From NCBI RefSeq assembly GCF_000718135.1, contig NZ_JOEM01000002.1, positions 186,001 to 250,000 of the forward strand: a stretch of DNA of 64,000 nt, given 5' to 3'. The notes below the pieces were generated by a model. It had not been told where the DNA came from. It saw only the letters and a program-made list of their open reading frames with translations, and did not search any database. Below, one piece after another: positions 51,805 to 59,382 of the stretch (its first letter is position 1; every line of letters starts with the position of its first letter). A program made the position numbers and the translations under genes. Origin of the DNA: Streptomyces cyaneofuscatus. Its GTDB lineage: Bacteria > Actinomycetota > Actinomycetes > Streptomycetales > Streptomycetaceae.

Positions 51805-52781
51805 CGGGTCTCGTCCTCCTGGCGGAACATCTGGCGGAAGTAGAGGACCAGCACCCCGGACATCAGGATCACGGTGATCATCGAGGCGGCCGAGCCCAGG
51901 TCGTACCGCTGGCTGGAGAGGGCCGTCTGCACCGCGTAGACCGGCAGGATCGTGGTGGCGTCGCCGGGGCCGCCCCGGGTCATCACCCAGATCTGGACGA
52001 ACGCCTTGAACGTCCAGATCACCTCCAGCGAGAAGACCAGCAGGAAGATCGGCCGGAGCATCGGGAAGGTCACCGAGCGGAAGATGCGCCCCGCCCCCGC
52101 CCCGTCCAGCCGCGCCGACTCGTACAGCTCCAGCGGCACGGTGGTCAGCGCGGAGTACAGGGTGATCGCGGCGAACGGCACCGACTGCCAGACGATCAGC
52201 GTCACCAGGATGGCGAAGGCGGCCGTCCCGTTGGCGAACCACGGATAGCGCTCGAAGGAGTCGAGGCCGATCGAGGTCAGTGCCCAGTTGGCGATGCCGA
52301 ACTCCGAGTGGAACAGCCACTGGAACACCGTGGTCGCCGCCACCACCGGCATCGCCCAGGCCAGCACCAGTGAGCAGAGCACCACGGTCCGCCCGACCCG
52401 CCGCAGCCGCTCCACCATCAGGGCGACCAGCGTGGCGATCACCATGATCAGGACGACGTTGACGGCCATGAAGAGGAAGGTGCGGCGGACCACCTCCCAG
52501 AACCGCGGGTCCGCCAGCAGCGTGCGGTAGTTCCGCAGCCCGACGAACTCGGCGTTCCCGCTGATCAGTTGGCGGAGCCGGAAGTCCTGGAAGGAGATCA
52601 GGACGGCCCGCACCAGCGGATAGACCAGCAGATAGAGCATGCCGCCGATGGCGGGGGCGATCAGCGCGTACGGCCAGAGGCCGTGCGCCCGGCCCGCCGG
52701 CTTTCTGCGGGCGGCGGGGTGCGGGGCCGGTCGCTGCCGGGGTGTGCGGGGTGCTGAGGTCGGTTCGACGGCGACCGGCAC
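51801..52781 (-). CDS. Carbohydrate ABC transporter permease (MalF type)
   Basis: 326 residues with a Pro/Arg-rich cytosolic N-terminus and six or more segments (LWPYALIAPAIGGMLYLLVYP). The coupling loop VPLELYESARLDGAGAGRIF contacts the ATPase. GTG 52781 follows GAAGGAGGCG. It lies 58 bp after the binding-protein gene in one operon. Confidence 0.92.
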   Translation of the reverse strand: MPVAVEPTSAPRTPRQRPAPHPAARRKPAGRAHGLWPYALIAPAIGGMLYLLVYPLVRAVLISFQDFRLRQLISGNAEFVGLRNYRTLLADPRFWEVVRRTFLFMAVNVVLIMVIATLVALMVERLRRVGRTVVLCSLVLAWAMPVVAATTVFQWLFHSEFGIANWALTSIGLDSFERYPWFANGTAAFAILVTLIVWQSVPFAAITLYSALTTVPLELYESARLDGAGAGRIFRSVTFPMLRPIFLLVFSLEVIWTFKAFVQIWVMTRGGPGDATTILPVYAVQTALSSQRYDLGSAASMITVILMSGVLVLYFRQMFRQEDETR

Positions 52782-52839
52782 GGCACGCCTCCTTCCTGTG
52801 GCTGGCGATGTCCTGCCGGGTGATCGGGTGGGGCCGGGG

Positions 52840-54102
52840 TCAGGAACCGGCGTTCATGGCCCGGGTGATGTCCTGCGAGGCCTTCGCCGCCTCCTTGGCC
52901 GGATCACCCCCGGTGAGCACGGCCGTCATGTAGTCCTTGATCGGGTTCTCCGCCTCGACCGCCGCCCATCCCGGGGTGTTGGGCGTGGCATGGCCCTCGG
53001 CGGCGCCGACCGCCATCGCGGCGGCTCCCGGGTCACCGGCCACGGCGGAGGCGAGCGAGGTGCGGTTGGGTACGTAGCTCATGGCGACGGCGAGCTTCTT
53101 CTGCCAGGTGTCCCCGGTCAGCTCCTTGATGAAGGTGACCGCCTCGTCGGGGTGGGCCGCCGCTGCCGGGACGACGAGGTCGGAGCCGCCGGTGAAGACG
53201 GAGCCGGGGGTGTCCGCGGTCTTGCCCGGGATGGGGAAGAAGGCGAGCTTGCCTTTGAGTTCGGGGTTCTTCTCCACGATCACGTTGGCCCCGCCCGGGG
53301 TGGAGATGACCTGGGCCACCTTCCCCTGCGCCATCACCTCGGCCTGCGGCGGGTCGTCCTCGTCGGAGTCCTTGGGTCCCTTGCCGAGCGCCTGGAGCTG
53401 CTCGTAGAACGCCATGCCGCGCAGCGCCTCGGGGGTGTCCAGCGCGCCGGACCACTTGCCCCCGGACTCGGTGGCGAGGTCGCCGCCCTCGTCCCAGATG
53501 AAGCCGGCGAGCGCATACCACATCTGGCCGGGCAGGTAGATGCCCTGCGTACCGCCCTGGTTGAGCCGGGTGGTGGCGTCGACCCACTGGTCGCGGGTCT
53601 TGATCTCCTTCGCGTCGATGCCCGCCTTCTCGAAGAGGTCGGTGCGGTAGATGACCACCCGGTTGGCCGCGTAGTACGGGATGCCGTACTGCTTCCCCTC
53701 GTACGCCCCCGGCTCCGCGAGACCGCTCAGCCAGTCCGCGCCGTTCAACTCGTCCTTGCGGTCGCTGAGATCGAGCAGGCCGCCGCTCTCGGCGAACTGC
53801 GCCACCTGCGTGTTGCCCGCCTCGATGACGTCCGGGGCGTCGTTGCTGGCCAGAGCGGCGGTGATCTTCTGGCCGATGCCGTCCCACTCCTGGATCTGGA
53901 TCTTCACGTCGATCTTCGGATGACGCTTCTCGAAGTCCGCGGTGAACTCCTTCTGGAACGTGTCCGAGACGCTGTCGCGCATCAGCCAGACGTCCACCGT
54001 CGTCCGTCCGTCCCCGCTCGCGGAGTCGGACGGGGAACTACAGGCACTGAGCGCGGCGGCCATGACGAGCACGGACCCACCGGCAAGCAAGCGGTACTTC
54101 AC
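52840..54102 (-). CDS. Sugar ABC transporter substrate-binding lipoprotein
   Basis: 420 residues. The signal ends in the lipobox ALSAC, giving a membrane-anchored binding protein. The family-1 extracellular solute-binding fold is seen in VDVWLMRDSVSD, TAALASNDAPDVIEAGNT and YAANRVVIYRTDLFEKAG. This layout resembles NgcE- or DasA-type GlcNAc/chitobiose binders. The GH20 enzyme and DasR-like regulator next door support that ligand, but it is inferred. It is the first gene of the operon; an operator array lies just upstream. Confidence 0.92.
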   Translation of the reverse strand: MKYRLLAGGSVLVMAAALSACSSPSDSASGDGRTTVDVWLMRDSVSDTFQKEFTADFEKRHPKIDVKIQIQEWDGIGQKITAALASNDAPDVIEAGNTQVAQFAESGGLLDLSDRKDELNGADWLSGLAEPGAYEGKQYGIPYYAANRVVIYRTDLFEKAGIDAKEIKTRDQWVDATTRLNQGGTQGIYLPGQMWYALAGFIWDEGGDLATESGGKWSGALDTPEALRGMAFYEQLQALGKGPKDSDEDDPPQAEVMAQGKVAQVISTPGGANVIVEKNPELKGKLAFFPIPGKTADTPGSVFTGGSDLVVPAAAAHPDEAVTFIKELTGDTWQKKLAVAMSYVPNRTSLASAVAGDPGAAAMAVGAAEGHATPNTPGWAAVEAENPIKDYMTAVLTGGDPAKEAAKASQDITRAMNAGS

Positions 54103-54147
54103 GGTTCACCTCGGAAAGCAGAAATGAGTCCGACCTGAGTCCGGCCC

Positions 54148-54194
54148 GACCACCTGACCACCTGACCACCTGACCAGTGATGTCCACTGGACAG
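54148..54194. promoter_or_regulatory. Operator array in front of the sugar ABC operon
   Basis: Three tandem copies of GACCACCT (54148-54155, 54156-54163, 54164-54171) run into GACCAGTG (54172-54179). The last is the left arm of a 10-5-10 palindrome, CTGACCAGTG with CACTGGACAG (54170-54194, one mismatch). TGGTC/GACCA half-sites are reminiscent of DasR boxes. The GntR gene at 54399 is the natural candidate binder. A further wide CCAGTTG/CAACTGG pair lies near 54336-54364. Confidence 0.6.
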
Positions 54195-54398
54195 CTCACC
54201 TCTCGATGGGGGTTGAAGGTGGCATAGACCAATGAGGCCGTCAACCCCCTGCGTACAAAGGCGATTTGGTGATCTGTGCGTAACACGTGCACCCTGACGG
54301 TCCGAGGTAAGCGCTACACTTCGCCTGACCAGCAGGCCAGTTGGGTCGACAGCTCGGTCAACTGGTAAGAGGGAAAGGCCCGTCGGGAAGGGGAGCGC

Positions 54399-55238
54399 AT
54401 GGACGCGGATGTGCCGGGAACGGTGCTCAAACGGGAGCGGACGCGCGATGCCGTCCTGGAGCTGATCGAGTCGCGCAGCCCCGGCGACGCGATCCCCTCG
54501 GAGCGGGCCCTGTGCTCCCTGCTCGGCGTATCGCGGCCCACCGTGCGCGCGGCCGTCGACGAGCTGGTCGCCGCCGGGCTCCTGGTGCGGGAGCACGGCC
54601 GGGGTATGTTCGTCGCGCCCGCCAAGATCACCCAGGAGCTGGTGGCGGGGGACCGGTCGCTGACCGTGCCGCAGGCGGCGGGCGCCTGGTCGAGCCGGCT
54701 GCTGGAGTTCACCACCCTCCAGGCGGGGGCCCGGGTCGGCCGCAAGCTGCGGATGTCACCCGCCGCCGAGATCGTCTACGTGGCCCGGCTGCGGCTGGTC
54801 GACGGGGCGCCGATGGCCATCGAGCACCTGCACATCCGGGCCGAGCTGGTGCCCGGGCTCAGCGCGCAGGAGCTGGAGAGCGGCGACCTGTACGAGCATC
54901 TGCGCGCCACGCACGGGGTGCACGTCCACGAGGCGGTCCAGGCGATCGAGCCCACCGTCGTCACCCGCGCCGAGGCGAAGCTGCTCGATGTGCCCGAGCT
55001 CTCCCCGGCCCTGCTCTTCGAACGGCTGACCTCCGACACGTCCGGCCGCCCGGTGGAGTACGTCCACTCGCTCTACCGGGGCGACCGCTACCGCATCGTT
55101 TCCCGCCTTGCCCTCGGCCCGGCCGCCGAAGTCGCCCCGGACCGGGAGGGCCACCACCCGGGCATCCCGCCGGGCGACTTCGCGCACGGCGACGCGATCA
55201 CGTCCTCGACCAGGGGGGACATCCAGACGGGGGCCTGA
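54399..55238 (+). CDS. GntR-family (HutC/DasR-like) transcriptional regulator
   Basis: 279 residues. The winged helix lies at about 10-75 (PSERALCSLLGVSRPTVRAAVDELV, AAGLLVREHGRGMFV). A UTRA effector domain follows (VYVARLRLVDGAPMAIEHLHI, SALYRGDRYRI-like HSLYRGDRYRI). The HutC subfamily binds sugar phosphates or amino acids. It is divergent from the sugar importer operon, so it is probably its local regulator and may respond to GlcNAc-6-phosphate or a related sugar. ATG 54399 is well placed. Confidence 0.92.
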   Translation: MDADVPGTVLKRERTRDAVLELIESRSPGDAIPSERALCSLLGVSRPTVRAAVDELVAAGLLVREHGRGMFVAPAKITQELVAGDRSLTVPQAAGAWSSRLLEFTTLQAGARVGRKLRMSPAAEIVYVARLRLVDGAPMAIEHLHIRAELVPGLSAQELESGDLYEHLRATHGVHVHEAVQAIEPTVVTRAEAKLLDVPELSPALLFERLTSDTSGRPVEYVHSLYRGDRYRIVSRLALGPAAEVAPDREGHHPGIPPGDFAHGDAITSSTRGDIQTGA

Positions 55239-55256
55239 GCGGGGACCTCGTACGAC

Positions 55257-55283
55257 GTTGCGCAGGACGCAACTACGGTTGCG
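55257..55283 (+). promoter_or_regulatory. Three alternating GTTGCG half-sites upstream of the lactonase gene
   Basis: GTTGCG (55257-55262), CGCAAC (55268-55273), GTTGCG (55278-55283). The outer copies are 21 bp apart and form two overlapping palindromes with the central one. This looks like a regulator-binding site; the protein is unknown. Confidence 0.5.
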
Positions 55284-55363
55284 CCTCTTGCTGTTGGAGT
55301 CGCGAGGGGCCAGGGTGGCGGGCACATCCGAAGCAGCCCAACTCCCCCCACGAGGTGCCTCGC

Positions 55364-56518
55364 ATGAACGCCGTACCCAGCCCTGCCCTTGGGCGCCTGA
55401 GCCGTCGGAGCCTGCTGGCGGCCGCCCTGGTGGCGGCTCCCACCACACTCGCCGCCCCTACCGCGCTCGCAGCCCCGGTCCCCACCGCCACCCGCCCCCT
55501 CCTCCTCGGCACCTACACCTCCGCCGAGGGCGGCGGCACCGGCATCGGCACCGCCGCGTACGACACCGCCACCGGAGCGATCACCTCCGGACCCGTGATC
55601 ACCGGCGTCGAGAACCCCTCCTACTTGGCCCTGCACCCCTCCGGCGCCACCGTCTACGCGGTCGCCGAGCAGGACGCGGGCGCGGTCACCGCCGTGGCGC
55701 TCGCGCCGGACGGGACGTACGAGGTGCTCGGCACCCGCCCCACCGGCGGCTCCGGCCCCACCCACCTCTCCGTCCACCCGTCCGGGCGCTGGCTGCTCAG
55801 CGCGAACTACACCTCCGGCAGCGTCACCGTGCACCCCATCGCGGCGGACGGCTCGCTCGGCGAGCGCACCGACCTGGTCACCCACAGCTCTCCGCCGCCC
55901 GGCCCCGGCCAGAACGGGCCGCACGCCCACCAGATCGTCACCTCGCCCGACGGCGGCCATGTCCTCGCCGTCGACCTCGGCACCGACGCGGTGTACACCT
56001 ACCGCCTCGACGAGTCCGCCGGAACGCTCACCGAGGTCTCCCGGGCCGCCCTGGCACCCGGCTCCGGCCCCCGTCACCTCACCTTCCACCCCGGCGGGCG
56101 CTCCGCCTACCTGGCCTGCGAGCTGGACAACACCACGGTCGTCTGCGCGTACGACCCCGAATCCGGCACTCTCACCCCGGGCGCGGGCCAGTCCACCGGG
56201 TCGGAGACCGGCTACCCGGCCCAGCTGGTGGTGACCGGCGACGGCTCGTACGCGTACCTCGCCAACCGGGGCCCGAACAGCCTCGCCCGGTACGCGGTGG
56301 AGGACGGCGGGGCGGCCCTGCGGCTCCTTGACACCGTGCCCGCCGGCGGTGACTGGCCGCGCCAGCTGGCCCTCTCCCCGGACAGCTCGCTGCTCTTCGC
56401 CGCCAACCAGCGCTCCTCCACCGTCACCGCCTTCCGGATCGCCCCCGACGGCTCCCTGACCCCGGCGGGCGACCCGCTCCCGGCACCGGTCGCGGTCTGC
56501 GTCCTGCCGCTGGCGTGA
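55364..56518 (+). CDS. Secreted lactonase-family seven-bladed beta-propeller protein
   Basis: 384 residues. A twin-arginine signal (RLSRRSLLAAALVAAPTT) directs export. The body is a 6-phosphogluconolactonase-like propeller: PLLLGTYTSAEGGGTGIG, ENPSYLALHPSG, GPTHLSVHPSGRWLLSANY, NGPHAHQIVTSPDGGHVLAVDLG and GPRHLTFHPGG. Secretion argues against a pentose-phosphate role; related exported proteins may hydrolyse sugar lactones or only bind. ATG 55364 follows GAGG. It reads away from the GntR gene after a 125-bp gap carrying a probable operator. Confidence 0.88.
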   Translation: MNAVPSPALGRLSRRSLLAAALVAAPTTLAAPTALAAPVPTATRPLLLGTYTSAEGGGTGIGTAAYDTATGAITSGPVITGVENPSYLALHPSGATVYAVAEQDAGAVTAVALAPDGTYEVLGTRPTGGSGPTHLSVHPSGRWLLSANYTSGSVTVHPIAADGSLGERTDLVTHSSPPPGPGQNGPHAHQIVTSPDGGHVLAVDLGTDAVYTYRLDESAGTLTEVSRAALAPGSGPRHLTFHPGGRSAYLACELDNTTVVCAYDPESGTLTPGAGQSTGSETGYPAQLVVTGDGSYAYLANRGPNSLARYAVEDGGAALRLLDTVPAGGDWPRQLALSPDSSLLFAANQRSSTVTAFRIAPDGSLTPAGDPLPAPVAVCVLPLA

Positions 56519-56625
56519 CGCAGTCCTGCCGCTGCCGTGACGGCCCGGGCGGGGCCCGTTCCAGCGGTTACAGTCGTGGCCGAGCCGCGCGCCCGCACCC
56601 GCGGCGAGGACATCAGGGAGGCACA

Positions 56626-56877
56626 GTGCGCTTGAGGGTGGAATTCACCACCGAGCCCTTCGATCTCGACGAGGCGCCCGCCCACGCGGTGGTGGCCCGC
56701 GAGGTCATCCAGAGCGCCGAACTCGACGCCGTGGACGTCGGACCGTTCGGCAACACGGCGGAAGGGGGCGCGGACGAGGTGCTCACCGCCGTGGACTCCC
56801 TGCTGCGCCGGACCCTGGCCTCGGGCGCCACCCGGGTCTCGCTCCAGGTCAACGTGATCGGGGAGGAGGTACGGTGA
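56626..56877 (+). CDS. MTH1187/YkoF-type small protein of the urate operon
   Basis: 83 residues, ferredoxin-like fold. VEFTTEPFDL, VGPFGNTAEGGADEVLTAVD and GATRVSLQVNVIG match the MTH1187-type thiamine-binding or YkoF-like family, usually homotetrameric. GTG 56626 is chosen because AGGGAGG ends 5 nt upstream. Its stop overlaps the following GTG by 4 bp, so it is translated together with the HTH regulator. Ligand binding feeding a regulator is possible, but the ligand is unknown. Confidence 0.75.
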   Translation: MRLRVEFTTEPFDLDEAPAHAVVAREVIQSAELDAVDVGPFGNTAEGGADEVLTAVDSLLRRTLASGATRVSLQVNVIGEEVR

Positions 56878-57272
56878 CCGAATCCGCCGATCACGCTCCG
56901 GTCACCGTCGACCACCCCTTCGTATCGGCCGTCAAGCCGCTCGTCGACGCGATGGGCGCCGAGCTGCTCGGCCCCGAGCAGGCCCAGCCGGACGACGTGG
57001 TGCTCGCGTGGGAGGGCCGGGACGTCATAGCCGTACGGCTGCCCCAGCTCTCCGACTCGCTGGACCACATCCTCGCCGCGCTGGAGAGACGGCACGGGAT
57101 GCCGCTCGCCGACCTGGACCGTAAGGCCAAGCAGTCGGTCGTCCGGACCTTGGAGGCACGCGGTGCCTTCTCCGTACGGCACGGGGTGGAGACCGTGGCC
57201 GGCGCCCTGGGCGTCTCCCGTTTCACCGTGTACAACTATCTGAACCGGGAACATTCGGCCAAGGGTGAGTAG
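56874..57272 (+). CDS. HTH regulator with DauR/YheO-like C-terminal domain
   Basis: 132 residues. The last 50 (DLDRKAKQSVVRTLEARGAF, then ETVAGALGVSRFTVYNYLNRE) form the HTH seen in YheO/DauR-type regulators. The N-terminal half is a short unknown domain instead of the usual PAS-like sensor. It is coupled to the MTH1187-type gene (GTGA) and lies 164 bp ahead of the urate genes. It is therefore a good candidate for binding the palindrome at 57349-57363 and the matching catalase site. Confidence 0.8.
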   Translation: MTESADHAPVTVDHPFVSAVKPLVDAMGAELLGPEQAQPDDVVLAWEGRDVIAVRLPQLSDSLDHILAALERRHGMPLADLDRKAKQSVVRTLEARGAFSVRHGVETVAGALGVSRFTVYNYLNREHSAKGE

Positions 57273-57348
57273 TTGGCCGAACCCGCCGAACACCCAGGAA
57301 AGCCGCTGTCCGCATGCCGGGACGGCGGCTTTCTCCGTTCGCGAGATT

Positions 57349-57363
57349 TCAACAAAGTGTTGA
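57349..57363 (+). promoter_or_regulatory. Operator candidate TCAACA-N3-TGTTGA at the urate operon -35
   Basis: A perfect 6-3-6 inverted repeat overlapping the -35 hexamer, with context TTTCAACAAAGTGTTGACGT. The catalase promoter carries the same 20-mer with one base changed (G to C in the spacer). Confidence 0.7.
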
Positions 57364-57388
57364 CGTCGTGTTGCGGAGGGCGTTAGCT
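57360..57388 (+). promoter_or_regulatory. Promoter of the urate-oxidation operon
   Basis: TTGACG (57360-57365) and TTAGCT (57383-57388) are 17 bp apart; TAGCTA with an 18-bp spacer is equally good. The transcription start would be near 57395. Confidence 0.6.
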
Positions 57389-57436
57389 ATCCGCAGCCCG
57401 AACAACGCACAGCGAAAAACAGCCACGGAGGCTCCC

Positions 57437-57973
57437 GTGACTTCGAGCTCCACACCGGGCCTCACCCGGTTCAACACCCTGGCGGACGGCGAGGCCACCC
57501 CCGCACTGCACGAGGTCTGTGCCAGCGCGGCCTGGGGAGAGACCGTCCTCGCCGGCCGTCCGTACGCCACCGAGGAAGCCCTGCTCTCCGCGAGCGACGC
57601 CGCCATGGCCGAGCTCACCGCGGAGGACCTGGCCGAGGCGATGGCGGGCCACCCGCCGATCGGGCGCCCGAAGCCCGGCGATCCGACCTCCTCCCGCGAG
57701 CAGCGGGGGATGGCCGGCGCCTCCGAGGAGCTCAAGACCGAGATGCTCGAACTGAACCTGGCTTACCAGGAGCGGTTCGGACATGTCTTCCTGATCTGTG
57801 CCACCGGCGCCACCGGTGAGCAGATGCGCGACGCGGTGAAGTCCCGGATCGGGAACTCGCCGGAGCAGGAGCAGGAGATCGTGCGCACCGAACTGGGCAA
57901 GATCAACCGCATCCGGCTGACCCGTCTCGTACGGGAGACCCTCGCAGAGGAAGCTCCCGTGCAGGACTCTTGA
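57437..57973 (+). CDS. uraD: OHCU decarboxylase (third step from urate to S-allantoin)
   Basis: 178 residues. 2-oxo-4-hydroxy-4-carboxy-5-ureidoimidazoline decarboxylase. GHPPIGRPK carries catalytic His72, and SREQRG (Glu88-Gln89-Arg90) completes the site; FGHVFLICATG is also typical. GTG 57437 has GGAGG upstream; the frame extends further 5' over the promoter and is not used. The stop lies 20 bp before the HIU hydrolase start. The order uraD, uraH, uricase matches other streptomycetes. Confidence 0.95.
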   Translation: MTSSSTPGLTRFNTLADGEATPALHEVCASAAWGETVLAGRPYATEEALLSASDAAMAELTAEDLAEAMAGHPPIGRPKPGDPTSSREQRGMAGASEELKTEMLELNLAYQERFGHVFLICATGATGEQMRDAVKSRIGNSPEQEQEIVRTELGKINRIRLTRLVRETLAEEAPVQDS

Positions 57974-57993
57974 GATCTAGGAGAGTGACGGTC

Positions 57994-58383
57994 TTGAGTA
58001 CCGACACGACCGCATCGGTGTCCACGCACATCCTGGACACCTCCATCGGCCGCCCCGCCGCGTCCGTCACCGTCTCGCTCGCCGCCCGCAGCGGCAGCGG
58101 CTCGCCGTACGTGACGCTCGGAGCCTCCGCGACCGATGCGGACGGGCGCTGCAAGGACCTGCCGGCGCTGCCGGAAGGAACGACCCACGTACGCCTCGAA
58201 TTCGACACCGAGACGTACTTTTCCAAGAAGCAAGCCGAGGCGCAGCAGGACGCCCCCCGCGTAAGGGACAGCGGCGCGTTCTTCCCGGAGGTGACCATCG
58301 CGTTCGCGGTCGTCCCGGGCGAGCACTATCACGTACCGCTGCTGCTCAACCCGTTCGGCTACTCCGTTTACCGAGGGAGCTAG
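57994..58383 (+). CDS. uraH: 5-hydroxyisourate hydrolase (transthyretin-like)
   Basis: 129 residues, homotetrameric beta-sandwich. It hydrolyses 5-hydroxyisourate made by uricase. STHILDTSIGRPA and the C-terminal tetrapeptide YRGS are diagnostic. TTG 57994 is preferred (AGGAG about 10 nt upstream; product MSTDTTASVSTH...). GTG 57985 and TTG 57970 are in-frame alternatives. It lies 7 bp before the uricase gene. Confidence 0.93.
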   Translation: MSTDTTASVSTHILDTSIGRPAASVTVSLAARSGSGSPYVTLGASATDADGRCKDLPALPEGTTHVRLEFDTETYFSKKQAEAQQDAPRVRDSGAFFPEVTIAFAVVPGEHYHVPLLLNPFGYSVYRGS

Positions 58384-58390
58384 CACCGAC

Positions 58391-59314
58391 ATGCCCACGA
58401 TTCTCGGCCAGAACCAGTACGGCAAAGCAGAGAACCGCGTCGTAAAGATCACGCGGGACGGCGACACCCACCACATCAAGGACCTCAACGTCTCGGTCGC
58501 CCTCTCCGGCGACATGGACGATGTGCACTACTCCGGCTCCAACGCCAACGTCCTGCCGACCGACACCACCAAGAACACGGTGTACGCGTTCGCCAAGGAG
58601 CACGGGATCGAGTCCGCCGAGCAGTTCGGCATCCACCTCGCCCGGCACTTCGTCTCCTCGCAGGAGCCGATCCACCGCGCCCGGATCCGGATCGAGGAGT
58701 ACGCCTGGGAGCGCATCGTGACCTCCGACGGCAACTCGAAGTTCATCGGCGCCGACGAGGTCAAGCACTCCTTCGCCCGCAAGGGCATGGAGACCCGCGT
58801 CTCCCAGATCACCTACGACGGTGAGAGGTGGGAGGTCATCTCGGGCCTCAAGGACCTGACGGTGATGAACTCGACCAACTCCGAGTTCTGGGGCTACGTC
58901 AAGGACAAGTACACGACGCTGAAGGAGGCGTACGACCGCATCCTGGCGACCGACGTCTCCGCGCGCTGGCGGTACAACTGGACCAGCGACGAGCAGCGTA
59001 TGCCGAACTGGGAGAAGTCCTACGAGCAGGCGCGCAAGCACATGCTCCAGGCCTTCGCCGAGACGTACTCCCTCTCGCTCCAGCAGACCCTGTACCAGAT
59101 GGGTTCGCGGATCATCAACAGCCGCAGCGAGATCGACGAGATCCGCTTCTCGCTGCCGAACAACCACCACTTCCTGGTGGACCTCGAACCGTTCGGCCTC
59201 AAGAACGACAACGAGGTCTACTTCGCGGCGGACCGTCCCTACGGTCTGATCGAGGCCACCGTGCTCCGGGACGGCGTCGAGCCGAAGGTCCCGGTCGACA
59301 TGACCAACCTCTGA
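58391..59314 (+). CDS. Urate oxidase (uricase)
   Basis: 307 residues. Cofactor-free oxidation of urate by O2 to 5-hydroxyisourate with release of H2O2. The catalytic dyad appears as Lys12 in GQNQYGKAENR and Thr57 in VLPTDTTKN. The C-terminal signature is complete (INSRSEIDEIRFSLPNNHHF, FGLKNDNEVYFAADRPYG). ATG 58391 is clear. H2O2 production fits the shared control element at the catalase gene. Confidence 0.97.
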   Translation: MPTILGQNQYGKAENRVVKITRDGDTHHIKDLNVSVALSGDMDDVHYSGSNANVLPTDTTKNTVYAFAKEHGIESAEQFGIHLARHFVSSQEPIHRARIRIEEYAWERIVTSDGNSKFIGADEVKHSFARKGMETRVSQITYDGERWEVISGLKDLTVMNSTNSEFWGYVKDKYTTLKEAYDRILATDVSARWRYNWTSDEQRMPNWEKSYEQARKHMLQAFAETYSLSLQQTLYQMGSRIINSRSEIDEIRFSLPNNHHFLVDLEPFGLKNDNEVYFAADRPYGLIEATVLRDGVEPKVPVDMTNL

Positions 59315-59329
59315 CGCGGCACTGAACCC

Positions 59330-59359
59330 GCCCCCGCCTGCCCGCAGTCGGGCGGGGGC
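59330..59359 (+). terminator. Imperfect hairpin after uricase
   Basis: CCCCCGCC plus CCCG pairs with CGGGCGGGGG across a short loop, with a small bulge, between the uricase stop and the permease ribosome site. Confidence 0.5.
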
Positions 59360-59382
59360 CGGTCATCCCGGAGGAAACACCC

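Noticed and set aside
54303..54364. Possible exact DasR boxes near the GntR start
   Set aside because: Only half-sites TGACCA and wide CCAGTTG/CAACTGG arms; no full 16-bp DasR consensus.
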